Assembly (NCBI GenBank): GCA_028673005.1
Contig: CM054116.1
Span: 38,542,577 to 38,606,576 of the forward strand
Direction of reading: 5' to 3'
DNA from: Tanypteryx hageni
Taxonomy: Eukaryota > Arthropoda > Insecta > Odonata > Petaluridae
DNA: 64,000 nucleotides
Positions within the stretch are counted from its first letter, which is position 1; every line of letters starts with the position of its first letter. Below the pieces are notes generated by a model, which was not told the DNA's origin, searched no databases, and worked only from the letters and a program-made list of their open reading frames with translations. The translations under genes were made by a program, and so were the position numbers. Positions 1 to 10,882 of this stretch are shown one piece after another.

Positions 1-199
1 ATAGAAAGAAGTATGTACAGTAAGTCTTCGTATATACAGCATCGTTGTATACCGTCATTAAAAATACATATATAGGTATTAACGTAATGCAAACCAAGAA
101 ATATAATACAATAATTAGGCAGAATAAGATGAAATATACTTGAAATATATACAATGAATATGGAGATTGTTGTTGGATCATGCATAACATAAGAAAGAA

Positions 200-420
200 G
201 GAAATTATATAAAATTACACATATGATATAAAACAATACATAATAAAATAAAGTAATACGAAATAGTATAAAACAATACAAAATGATATAAAACAGTATA
301 AAATAGTATAAAACACTACAAAATGATATAAATCAGTATAAAATAGTATGAAACAATACAGAATGATATAATACAATGAGAATTAGTATAAACACTATAA
401 CTTAGTAGACACTAGACAAT
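200..420. repeat. AT-rich short tandem repeat array
   Basis: About 200 bases are built from degenerate units of roughly 15-25 bases of the type ATAAAACAATACAAAATGAT, with GTATAAAA repeated many times. It lies just beyond the 3' end of the minus-strand non-LTR retrotransposon, so it may be that element's simple-sequence tail. No coding potential is seen. Confidence 0.7.
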
Positions 421-545
421 GAAAAGGTAACAGTCGAAGGAGGCGTACACTTTGCGAACTCGATAACCTGCAAAAAAAATTAATTAATGTTCATTAAGTA
501 AGGAAGAGTGAAGGAAGCCGTCCTGCAATTGGTAAGAAGAAAACG

Positions 546-2415
546 TTAAAGCTGACCTGAATTTTGGGCAGAGAACAGCAATTTAAAGTATTTATGTTTG
601 AATATGTGGAGAGATGTTGCGTTTTGGAGGTCAGTAGGTAGGGCGTTCCAAAGTCTACAAGCTCTAACATGGAAGGATTTATTATAAATTTCCGTCCTGT
701 GATGTGGGATCTGGAAGAGATTGGTGCCCCTAGTGTTGGCGTTGTGCACAGAGTTCATTTGGGAAAATTTGGAGTTCAGATACTGCGGGTTTTGAAGAGT
801 TATAATTCGGTAAAATAACGAGAGGAGGTGAAGACGTCTACGAGCTTCAGTGCGAAGCCAGCCTAACGTATATAGAGGTTGAGTGACATGGTCTCTCTTT
901 TGGAGATCACAAATGAATCTTACGCAGGAATTTTGTGCACGCTGCAATTTTAGAGATAGCTCGTTAGATAGATCTTGATAGACCGTATCGCAGTAATCGA
1001 GGTGAGGAAGGACAAGAGCGGTGAGAAGTCGCTTGCGAAGGGAGAAATGGGTAATGCTTTTAATTCTTTTAAGTGAGTGAAGTGAACTGTTAACAGTATT
1101 ACATATTTTAGTTATATGATCAGTCCAGGTCAATGTGTCATTGAATACTAACCCGAGATTGGTTGCAGTTTTTTGGAAACGAATGACAGAGTTATTGAGC
1201 AGAATTGGGGGAAGTTCTGAGAAGTTTAGTGACGAGAGAAGTTTGGGATACCCAATAATAATAGACTGACTTTTTAAAGGATTAATTTTGATGAAATTTA
1301 CATTGCTCCATTTGGATAAAGAAGTGAGGTCATGGTTCATTTTATCAATGATAAGATGGAGATCAATAAAGCGAGAGTGCATATAGATTTGGAGATCATC
1401 AGCATAAAGGTGGTATTTACAGTGAGCAAGCTGAGAAGATATCATTAATGTACAGAGAGAAGAGCAGTGGCCCGAGGGTGGAACCTTGTGGTACGCCACG
1501 TGACACTTTAATCCATCTTGAGGAATGATTGTCAGTTACGACCTTTTGATAGCGATCATTCAGGTAAGAACTAATTAAGTTTAGGGAATCTGAGGAGAAG
1601 TTCATGAGGCGCAGTTTGGTTAGAAGTATGTTTACATCTACAGAGTCAAAAGCTTTACTAAAGTCAAGAAGAGTCATAATAGTGACTTCTCTTTTGTCCA
1701 TTGCTAATCTGATATCGTCAGTGATTTTGAGGAGTGCTGTGGTAGTGCTGTGTGATTTTCGGAATCCTGATTGTAGAGAATCGAGGATATTATTACTAAT
1801 TAGAAAATATGTGATTTGTTCATGTAAAACCTTTTCAAATGCCTTTGATAATACAGGAAGTAAACTGATGGGCCGAAAGTCGGTTATGTCAGAAGTAAGA
1901 CTTTTCTTAGGTATGGGACGGACTATGGCGAGTTTCCATTGCGATGGAAATTTGTTTTGCATAAGCGACCAATTGAATATATGAGTGATGACGGGTAGAA
2001 CTAGATGAATAATCTTATGAAGGAAAACTATTGGAATTTCGTCAGCACCTTGTGCTCTGGACTTGATTTTACGTAAACAATTCAGTACTTCCAGCTGAGT
2101 TACAGGATAAAATTGGAATGGTGGTGATGCTGTGGTGGGAGGAGTGTGTTGAAGTAGGTGGTGTATGTGATTCTGTTTTATTTCGTTGTCATCAGGAGTT
2201 GGGGGAGTGGTGAATAGAGTGTTAAGTGTATCAAGGCAAATATGAGGAGGAAGTTGTGTATCCTTAGATTTTCCAATACCAAATAATTTTAAGTTACTCC
2301 ATAGAGCAGATTGTGAAGAATTTGGAGTGAAGAGAGAAAGAGAGGGAGAGAGAGAGAGAGAGAAAGAGAGGGAGAGAGAAAGAGAGGGAGAGAGAAAGAG
2401 AGGGAGAGATAACAC
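546..2415 (-). pseudogene. Non-LTR retrotransposon reverse transcriptase, 5'-truncated and frameshifted (jockey/CR1-like)
   Basis: The minus strand encodes most of the reverse transcriptase of a non-LTR retrotransposon, the enzyme that copies element RNA into the genome at a nick. From about 2250 down to 1440 there are typical fingers/palm blocks: FRPISLLPVLSKAFEKVL, LLDFSKAFDSVD (catalytic Asp) and RGVPQGSTLGPLLFSLYIND. After a one-base frameshift near 1440, the other frame continues with the catalytic YADD box (HLYADDLQIY) and the thumb/C-terminal region with the LPHLDYCDTVY and ACRLWNALP blocks, ending at 546. The endonuclease and any ORF1 are missing, because the protein homology stops at a GA-rich simple repeat near 2340. 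A 5'-truncated dead copy is usual for this class. Assignment to jockey or to CR1 is not certain. Confidence 0.9.
2334..2410. repeat. (GA)n / GAGAGGGA simple repeat
   Basis: A purine-only run of GAGAGAGA and GAGAGGGA units sits where the retrotransposon reading frame ends. It reads as poly Leu-Ser on the minus strand, which is not real protein. Confidence 0.9.
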
Positions 2416-4380
2416 AGAGAACAGAGAGAAAACAGTCCCATCTTACATTTAACCCTAGTTAGGGAGGAAAGCAGTGGCGGGGAGTGGGGGAAGGGCGAAG
2501 GGAGGGAAGATAGAGAGGGGGCCGAGTTTTACGCTTTTCCCCCTTCCCCCATCTTTTGTGCCGGATGTGCCGCATAACGAAAAGCTCTCTCTCTCTCTCT
2601 CTCTCTTTGGCGTGAGAGCATCCATTGCAGGAGAGGGGGAGAGATAGAGAGGGTAAAAACCATTACCTCTCCCCTCTGACGGGATTGCGTAGTCATCCAA
2701 CCCTCCCTCTCTCTACTCCCCCACGGACCCCGGAACCCCTCCTTCTCTTGGATGGAAGGATATTTTTTTACCAGTTAGCATTTTTTCTTGAAGCAGACAC
2801 GCGTGACTTGATTGCTCGTCGATTTGCGCCGCCTCGTCGCACCTAAGGAGGGGGATTTGATGATCAAGAGCGGTGCAGAAGGATAGGAAACCCTCTCGAC
2901 TCCTCAGCAATAGAAGTCGCTTTTCCGGGAGCGCGCGACAATTGAGAGCGTCGGTTGCGAATGCAGCCGTCAAACGCGAAAAAGCCTACGAATTTATTTT
3001 TTTTACTAGACAAAAAAATCAAGGAGATAAAAAACAAAAAGTAAATTGGGTGTTCGCTGCCGTTTCGCGCGGGATTTCGCATAGAGGAATTCCTGAATTA
3101 TTGCGCGCTAATGATGTGAATCTTGACTCTTACGATTTCGACGAGTTTTAGCAAACGATGGAAATTCTCCCAAGTTCCGCACTAAAGGAACAGAAAAGAT
3201 ATTAGCCTTTTCAAGTGAGGCTGGGTGAAAGGATTTTCTCCAGCGTCCCGCCTAATAATTCGACTAGAGACCGAAGCTTGATTACTCACTGTTGTGCAGA
3301 GTATAATTTTATTATAATTCACCAATTACACGGTGGATGGAGGAAGGAAAAATCCATCTTGCAAATTCGCGCTAGTATTTATTTTTTAATGAGGTAGAGG
3401 AGGTAACGAGATTTTAATAAGGAAAAATTCCTACTCTACGTCCGAGCTTGGTATCTCTAGATTATAATGGCTTTTGAGGAAGTAGTTTTATGGCTTCATA
3501 AAAATTCAACATAATCTTAGCAATTATTTAAGGGCAAACAAAATCATCACATTCTTCCCATGAAAAACAATTTAATGATACGAGTTGTAGGTGCTTGTAT
3601 ATTGCAAGCGCTAAAAAATCACCATATACCAAGATCTAAACTCTTAAGTAAACCAAAGCGATCTCCAGGGCAACAGCACTTCAGCTACGTGGAGCCTATA
3701 TGTATTAGATAATAAATTCCATGAGTAATTGCAAAATATTTATAATTTTCTGTGTAATTAAGGCAACTATCCGTAATTTCCAAATTCTCTGGTGATCGGC
3801 TCGTGTTCAATTTTTCGTATTTCAAGTTTCGTGACTCAGATCGCCATGCATGAGCAATGAGAATAATCATCATTAAGACAATATCCTATACATTAAATTT
3901 ATGGAAAATTCGGATAGTTTGTGTTAAGATTATGGCATCATCATCACCCTTGTCTTTAGTACGTATTTGAATAAAAAAATCGCGAAATAGGTATGACGCC
4001 ATTATATTTAACAATGGGGGACTGTCATATATCGGGAATTACCGAAAATTTTATGAAGTTGTATTGTATGGTTACTGTTATAGGCCAATATCAAGTTTTT
4101 TCGTTAAATTTTTAACAGATATTTATTAAAAAAGCGATTTAAAACGGACGAGTTAATGCCGAACCCGATCACATCCGATAGGTAGCCGAAGTTTGCCGAA
4201 TGTTTAGTGACGTGAGCGCATCCCACGAGCATCCTAGCCGTGCTAAAAGCCATTGGACCGATATGGAAGTAGTAGCTTAAAAGACAAAAATATGTTGTTT
4301 TCCTCTATCCGCCGTCTTAGAAGAAATATTGGTAGAAGTACTGCACCTTCCTGCATTTATTTCGCTTTGTTTTGCAAAAT
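2416..4380. other. No gene recognised; GC-richer patch then AT-rich spacer
   Basis: From 2416 to about 3160 the sequence is richer in G and C than its surroundings and includes a (CT)n run at 2584-2608. Short open frames here show no recognisable domain. From 3160 to 4380 it is ordinary AT-rich spacer. I see no RNA gene, no clear terminal repeats and no supported exon. Confidence 0.5.
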
Positions 4381-5395
4381 GGCATCTGAAGGGTTTTGTG
4401 TAGCCAGATCTGATATTTTGCCCAGCGTCGATTCGTACACGCTTTTACAGTACATTGGAAGTCGTGGGGAGCAATATTCAGATGTTGAAATGCGTGGAGT
4501 GAAGGCGGATAGGTTTGTATTACATTTAATTGATAAAACAAGTTCGATGAAGCGCTTTTATTTTCGGTTATTGTAATAGTACTATTATTTCGACTGAAAC
4601 GCAGAAGATATGTAAAAGATAGATTAACGTCTTAAAACAGCTTTCCCATATTAAATGAATAAAACAACTCTAGTTTTAACTAATATTATAGAATATTTAT
4701 TTATGTATTATTTCCCATACTGTCCTAGTATCTAGTAAGTAAAATATAGTTAGATAAATCTAAGGTCGAGACATCGTGGAATTCGACAATAAAATAACAT
4801 GAACAATTCTAGATAGTATTTTTTACTTATATTCAACTTTTTGCTAATTTCCACAAAATATATGAAGTAAAACACGACCGGTTTCGGTGTATAATCACCA
4901 TCGTCTACCTTTACAGAATCATCAGGTCAAATATTGACAAATATACAAAATTAATGTGAATCAACTTAGTTTCCGTGTCTCGTCTATAGGAAATGGGGCG
5001 AAGTTTGTTGTTTTAAGTGTCTATCTGCCTTGGTTATTACCTATACTTGTGAAAAGAAAAACTGTAGAAGTGTTTGTAATAACTGCATATCTTTTTTGTA
5101 TATGTCGCGAATTTCATCGTTGCTTTTACGGCTTTTTTCTCCCTTTGAGGTCAATGAGGAAAGACTATGTTACTAATGCTGTTGGATTTGTTAAACTGAA
5201 GCGAGAAGGAAAAATTTGTATTGTTAAAGGCTAGATTTGCCCTGAACACAGAATAAGATAAAGAGGTTATGAAGTGAGTGTAGTTGTAGATGAAGAAGAA
5301 GATTTAGTCACGTCTGTGGAGTGTTATGACTGCCCTTATTTATCAAGACATGGTCCTTCAAAATACCATGCTGCTCCTCCTCTGTAAGGAACGTC
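4381..5395 (+). pseudogene. Broken SWIM-type zinc finger gene fragment (YqaJ-associated insect family)
   Basis: Two segments match a protein family common in arthropod genomes that carries a SWIM-type zinc finger, often upstream of a YqaJ-like nuclease. The first (4381-4525) reads MASEGFCVARSDILPSVDSY and then LLQYIGS and VEMRGVKADR. The second (about 5155-5390) reads NAVGFVKLKREGKICIVK, a stop, ICPEHRIR, another stop, GYEVSVVVDEEEDLVTSVEC and YDC. The stops are at TAG 5232 and TAA 5256. The final SWIM cysteine that should precede the His is lost (PSKYHA). The 4526-5150 interval looks like inserted sequence and contains a GAAACCGGTC-type repeat on the minus strand. The family assignment is from memory of the conserved pattern and needs a profile search. 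Confidence 0.6.
4860..4945 (-). repeat. CTGATGAT...GAAACCGGTC retroelement-tail motif
   Basis: On the minus strand this reads GACCTGATGATT, then GATGGTGATTATACACC (a GGTG/CACC hairpin) followed by GAAACCGGTCG. The motif is widespread at 3' ends of arthropod retroelements. A similar motif occurs at 29885-29920. It lies in the insertion that splits the SWIM-like fragment. Confidence 0.4.
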
Positions 5396-5441
5396 AATAT
5401 ATAATGATGCTATATGTTACTCCTCCTCTGTAAGGAACGTC
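5374..5441 (+). repeat. Direct duplication of a 22-bp block, 46 bp apart
   Basis: The block CTCCTCCTCTGTAAGGAACG(TC) is present exactly at 5374-5395 and 5420-5441. The intervening AT-rich sequence is also partly repeated after the second copy. It lies at the downstream edge of the broken SWIM fragment. Confidence 0.75.
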
Positions 5442-6456
5442 TACATATATTGATGGTCTTAGTTGTTTCATATATTGTTCGATTACAAAGCCCGTTTTAG
5501 TATTCTTCATAATGAGCTTACGACAATAAATTTACCTGAAAATTTCAGCAGCCTCAAATGCGATGGCCGGTGAGGACGTTAACAAACTCATTGATGTCAA
5601 AAGTTTGTATCAAGGTGGAATCTGAACGTCTTAACGTCTTCCATCGTTTTGATTTCAACGTATTTTCGGTCTTTTGACGCCTGTCCATGTACTTAAGGAT
5701 GATGTGATATCGAAGGTTGTACGGGACTTCACTGATAATTAGCCATGATCTGCTCAGAAATATTACCAAGAAGGTCATGGAAAATATATAATAAAGTGTA
5801 CGGCTAGAATAACTGAAAGATATTTCATGAATTTGAAATCGACTGTAAATTGCAGCAACTCAAGAGAAAAAGAACTCGCCAAACGTTATTCATGTTAAGG
5901 AACCAGATATTTCTGACAATTAAAACTTTATGAAGTGTATTTGAATATCTAAAAGTAATACCAGCCTCCTTGAAGCATTTTCAGATACATTAAGTATTAA
6001 GACTCCTTAAATACTTAAATACTTTCAAAATCTAATGATATAGTTACTCATGCTAATATTTGTAAAATGGCAAAGAAGTCTTGGAAGACAAGTTTTATTC
6101 CCAGCAAAATAATACTATAATCAATATAAAATTATTATTCATCCTATACCTAGTGTGTAGTAGATTGTAATTTGCTTGAATAGGACGGAGTTGATATGTA
6201 TATATAATGTAGAATAGTACATATCATAAAATCGACCTTTTTTGGCCAAACATAAACATGAGGCTTTTGATACGGAAAAAACAATTTCACGATAAGAATG
6301 GAAGGGTTCAAAGGAATACATGAAGTAATGAAGCAAATGTCGAAAATAAGACCGAGAAAGTTATGATATTACAGCCACATCACGGAAGCGAATGTCTCGT
6401 AGATATGTCAAATAAACTTGTGCCAATAAAAAAGAATTATTGCGCAAGGTGGAGAT
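5442..6456. other. AT-rich spacer, nothing recognised
   Basis: Short open frames on both strands show no domain, and no terminal inverted repeats or tRNA-like boxes were found. Confidence 0.5.
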
Positions 6457-8449
6457 TAGGTTGGTCCTTATTTTTTGATCCTGGAATTATTTGCAGTGCT
6501 CTCTCCAGAACATTTCCAGTTAATGAAAAAAAATCCCTGCAAGCTTTTGGCTCGATCGGGTAACGGAAAAACGTGCCTCTGATCTTTTGTTTTTGTAAAT
6601 TTCAAGTAATATCGCATAAAATTCGGAATTTTTCAAAGAAAATTTCTTAAGGTTGAAATATGATTTTTAATGAAGAAAAAACATTCTAAATTGAAAAATT
6701 TAATATTTTATTCACAAAAGCAGATTATTTATTTAGTCTTATTACAATTTTTGAGATAAAAGTCTCTTTTTTAGAGTCGGGAAATCGGCGGCGATAATCG
6801 CTTACAATATGCAGAACAAACTGTTTTTGTTCTTCGTTTTTTGTTATCAATTTGTTATAATCTCATATTAATTTTACACCCCCCTCCGCTGTATCGTTCA
6901 CAACTTGCAGCCTATTTAAAATTTTTAATCCTTTCTTGAAACTGTCGTTTCCAGACCAAGTTGAAGGATCGATTTCAAGAAACTGCTCATCTAAATTGAA
7001 TCTTTTGAAAAATTTCTACTTCGGCACATACGAAGTGTTCGATTCCCTTTTCCATCAATTCAGGAATTTCGTTTTCTTTTATCTGGAATCGCTTGACATT
7101 TTCATTTGATGATCTTGCTTCTCGATTTAAAGCTTCAATCATTCTGCTTTTCGATTGAAATGACAATTTCGGATCAAAAAATGCCGGTGCAACGGCTTCA
7201 GGACTCAAGTACTATAAATGATTCCGAAATTTGTTAAACGCAACGCGAGATATATCAGGATCGACGTTCTTTTATTCTAAATGTTTCTTTAAAATTATGA
7301 GATCCTGATTTGGTACCTCATCAGCAAGATGCGTACCAAACCAAGCTTCAACGTATGTGCTGATGAGAAAAATACGCTTTTCTCTTCCGCGGTTAACTGA
7401 AATTAATCGCGAAACAAGAACATTTTCAAGCAATAAATAGCTTTTGCCATTCATCTCGCATGATGAATGGCCCCTGGAATGCGATAAGATATTCCACGAG
7501 GTGGAATATCTCCCAGAAATATTGCTGTCTATTCCAGGAATTCCCTATAATCCTCTCGAGGCTGTTGATTTTCTAAAGTACATCTCACAAATGCGAAGAT
7601 TTGTTTTGAATCGTGTTGTAAAAATGCTCGAACGTTCTCGTCTTCAATTCTTGATTTAAAGTTTTTGGTATCGACCTGTTTGTGAGACCAGAGGACTGAT
7701 GAAATCGTTTAAAAATCTGTACACTCGGACCTGTAAATTTCCTCATCGAAAACGCTTCTAAGAATTAGCTCATAGATATGATGCCTGAATGGTAAATACA
7801 AAAGACCCCTTTCCAGATATTGTTCCAACAAAATGCACGCACCCTTGAAACGTCCTCCGGTGTTCGTCGCTGTTTTATCGCAGCATAGCGCCTTTACAGT
7901 TTCTGTGAGACCCCAATCAGCAAGAGTTTCGTAAACAGCACAAGCCTGTTCTTTTCCCGTTCTGGCTTGTAATGCTGGTACTCCGAGGATTTGTTCAATA
8001 TCTCCGCTCATAACGATTACGGGAAGTCTATCGATAGTATCTTTACCTGTTACAGCTGGAAGCAGTTTCCCACCCCAATGCACGACAACTGCCTGTAATT
8101 CGGATGTTTTGAATTGTTTTTTTTTTTAAGGATATCCGCTCTTTCTTTATGTAAACGCTCTCGACCGCGACGAATAGACGACCTGTTTATGATAAACTTT
8201 TGCTTTTTCTTCATTAAAATTCATATTTCAGCCTTAAGAAGTTTTTCTTTTTAATTTCTAATTCTATGCGAAATTACTTGAAATTTACAAAACAAAAGGC
8301 CAGAGGCACGTTTTCCCGTTATGCGATCGAGCCCAAACTTTGCAGGGATTAGTTTGGAATTAATTGGAACAGTACTGAGGAGGGGAAGGGGGGATGCACC
8401 GATAAAAAAATCGAAAAAAATTCATCAAGAGTAAATAAGAACCACCCTA
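6457..8449 (-). mobile_element. hAT-like DNA transposon with exact 8-bp target duplication
   Basis: The ends match as inverted repeats: the left begins TAGGTTGGTCCTTATTTT and the right, read on the other strand, TAGGGTGGTTCTTATTTA. A second, longer inverted block lies inside the ends (about 6535-6690 against 8215-8352; both contain TCCCTGCAA and the AACGTGCCTCTG block). The 8 bases GTGGAGAT flank both sides (6449-6456 and 8450-8457), the duplication length made by hAT-type transposases. The 1,993-bp element contains a decayed transposase on the minus strand, described separately. Boundaries are well supported by the target duplication. Confidence 0.85.
6987..8240 (-). pseudogene. Decayed transposase of the 6457-8449 element
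   Basis: Minus-strand reading, in several frames, gives a recognisable DNA-transposase body. The longest intact block (8083-7709) has VVHWGGKLLPAVTGK upstream of DRLPVIVMS, then CCDKTATNTGGRFKGACILL, resembling the Asp-containing strand of RNase-H-fold transposases, followed by LPFRHHIYELILRSVF. Further on, in another frame and with a stop at the end of REDYREFLE, come IFLGDIPPRGISYRIPGAIH and HARWMAKAIY (about 7640-7440), then RIFLISTYVEAWFGTHLADE (about 7390-7320) and AVAPAFFDPKLSFQSKSRMI (about 7200-7140). These blocks match a transposase family I recall as abundant in aphids and other arthropods. The gene is dead: at least two frameshifts and one or more stops. The 8-bp target duplication supports hAT or a relative; the exact superfamily is inference. 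Confidence 0.75.
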
Positions 8450-8457
8450 GTGGAGAT

Positions 8458-10690
8458 AGTAAAGCCAATGAGTTATATACGTAGGCTAATGAAACGAACG
8501 ATAATTAATCCGATGAATATTTAGGCTTTCAATAACACCGATAAAGAATTTTCCTTAAGTTAAAAAAGAAAAACTAACAACTCACCTTAAATTTAAGGAA
8601 TTCCGTTTCAATAGCGAATTTTAAAAAACACACTAAATCCTGCTTACTTATTTATAAATACAACCCGGATTTCTATTTCGCTATTTCAACAGCGGATGAA
8701 AAGCTATCAGACAAAGCACTTCAGTAAATACATTAACCATAATTTGCACAAATCTCTTTAATCACTTAGATTTTCAAATAATTAGGGCGCTGTGACATTG
8801 AAACCGCCATGTTTCTAAATAAACAAGGGATTTTTTAGTTTATATTTTCGCTATCGATTCCTGTAAAATTTTAACAAATCGTATTAAAAGAATAAAGTAA
8901 TTGCGATAATAATCTCTTTATTTCGGCGATGTAGTGGATTATATCTCAAAAACCTATTTTAAATCAATCTGCCGACAGAAAGCAATATCGGGAATGTAAC
9001 GACTTCCCTGAATGGGGATTTCTACCAATCTCCCATTTGATGCCGAGGCTCGAGTCCCTGACGTATTACGGAGCGACACAGTCATCGAAACAATAAAATT
9101 CGCAAAAAGCGCTCGCCTAAAGCCGAAACGTGCCAACTCACCAAACATTCGCACCGAAAATAAACATCGAAATTTTCTCGGCACGTTTCTCGCATGAATG
9201 ACACTTCAGACTTATATAGATGCAACTGACAAAAGAACACTCTCGCAACTTTCCCTCTTATTCGTAATCGCCACCTGTTTTCGCGGCGATTTCTGTCGGG
9301 ATTCAGACGGGACAATGCAAAAAATAAACTACGGCGAAAAAACGTCCATGAGTCAGAGGCGAAAAATGTCACCGATAAGAAAAAATAGAGATAACCCATG
9401 TTGAACACAATACAGCAAAGAAAATGCAGTAATTTATTAATATTTTCCATTAACATGGACGTTAATTTTAACACTATTTGAGGAAAAACATTTTGTTCGC
9501 TATTTAAAATAACTTAAACAAATAATTTCATGTTGCAGACGATGCTAGCAACTGATTTTCCTCTAAAGTAATTAAAATTATGGAAATTTTTAAGACATAT
9601 AAATGTTATATTCGATTAAATGTTTGTTTTCGGCAACAATTATCAATTTTAAATCGCGAAGCAATCAGATTATTTCCGGTGATCAACTGATGCTGCCTTA
9701 TTGAATTGACAAACTTTGTGGAGTTCTTTCTTAAAGTTCCTAGGATAAAATTTTTCATCAAGAAACATTTTACTCATGGAACTTAGGAGGTAAATTTTAT
9801 TTTAATTGCATTAAAATGTAAACGACATGCGCAACGTTCCATAAAAGAGGAAGCGTTAATTAAAATTACCTAGTATAAAATTTCTATTCTTACAGAAAAA
9901 TTAATTTTTAAAATGACGATACTAAATTATTTTTAGACAATGTGATGTCTGCACCCATTTTTTATGCAAAAAACATTTGTGATGTAATGCATCAGTAGAT
10001 CAGGGAGAGACTTTTTGCAATTAACGATCGCCGTCGAGTAAGGTAACTCTGTAGCAGAAATGCGCATCTGGTTCACTCAACAATTTCCCTATTGCAAGAG
10101 TTACATTCAATTTTTAACGCTTGCTAGGACACGATTATTAACCAAGCACTGAGAAAATTGCTCTCGCATTAATAATTCCATTTCATATTCCCCTCATTTC
10201 TCACCTCACGCCGATTCAGATCTATTCCTCATACTGAAAATTCAAAAATGACAACAGATGAATTAAAGGCTGCTGAGAAACTTTTGGACGAAAGCACAAT
10301 TAACAAACTGCTGGAACATTAACCAAAAGTATTTTACACCCGAACAGGTGCTTAAGAGCTAAACCGAGGTCTTTTACAAAACGTAGAAAGAAGTTTAATG
10401 ATTCTTTTTTCCTAAATCATTATAGGATCGTTTCTTGAACAATTTTAAAAATTTCAAGATGTTTGCAGATGCATACTTCTAAGCATACGCGATTAAATGA
10501 AAACTTCCCGAAAACAAGAAATACAAAAATAAGCCAATGGTAAGACAACAAATTCCTTCTATTTTCCCATACAATTCCAGTTTAAAATGTCTTTAAACCA
10601 CATGGTTCCCCAGATTCGTAATTCCTTCTATCAGCCGGCAATGGACATGATTTGAGATTCTACGCTTTACTGTATATTTAGTGTTGAATT
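8458..10690. other. Intergenic, nothing recognised
   Basis: AT-rich sequence with a moderately GC-richer patch at 8990-9370, where short frames are open on both strands but show no domain. No terminal repeats or tRNA-like boxes were found. Confidence 0.45.
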
Positions 10691-10697
10691 TCAATTT

Positions 10698-10880
10698 GAG
10701 TGCCCAGCCGATTCGCCTCTGTCCTAAGCACAGGGGGTATCTCAGAGGCAGTGCAATGAATAGCCGGGGAAGGGAGGAGGGAAACCCGGTGCCGGCATTT
10801 GCCTGCTCTTACGAAGAACACCAGGGGGACCAACGGCTTAACGTCCCTTCCGAAGGACGGAACAGCTGAATTTGTGCGGT
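10698..10880 (-). mobile_element. tRNA-derived SINE, 5'-truncated copy
   Basis: Read on the minus strand, this copy has the same 3' body as the SINEs at 29149-29473 and 42900-43172: TTCCGTCCTTCGGAAGGGAC, GTTAAGCCGTTGGTCCCCC, GGTGTTCTTCGTAAGAGCAG, then GGCACCGGGTTTCCCTCC. It ends in GGGCACTCAAA like the 29.1-kb copy. The tRNA-like head with the Pol III boxes is missing, so it cannot be transcribed on its own. Confidence 0.8.
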
Positions 10881-10882
10881 CT

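Noticed and set aside
2337..2415. N-terminal Leu/Ser-rich start of the reverse transcriptase frame
   Set aside because: It is the minus-strand reading of a GA simple repeat; protein homology begins only beyond it.
8954..9474. Overlapping open frames on both strands
   Set aside because: A locally GC-richer patch leaves both strands open; no domain, splice pattern or conserved motif could be seen.
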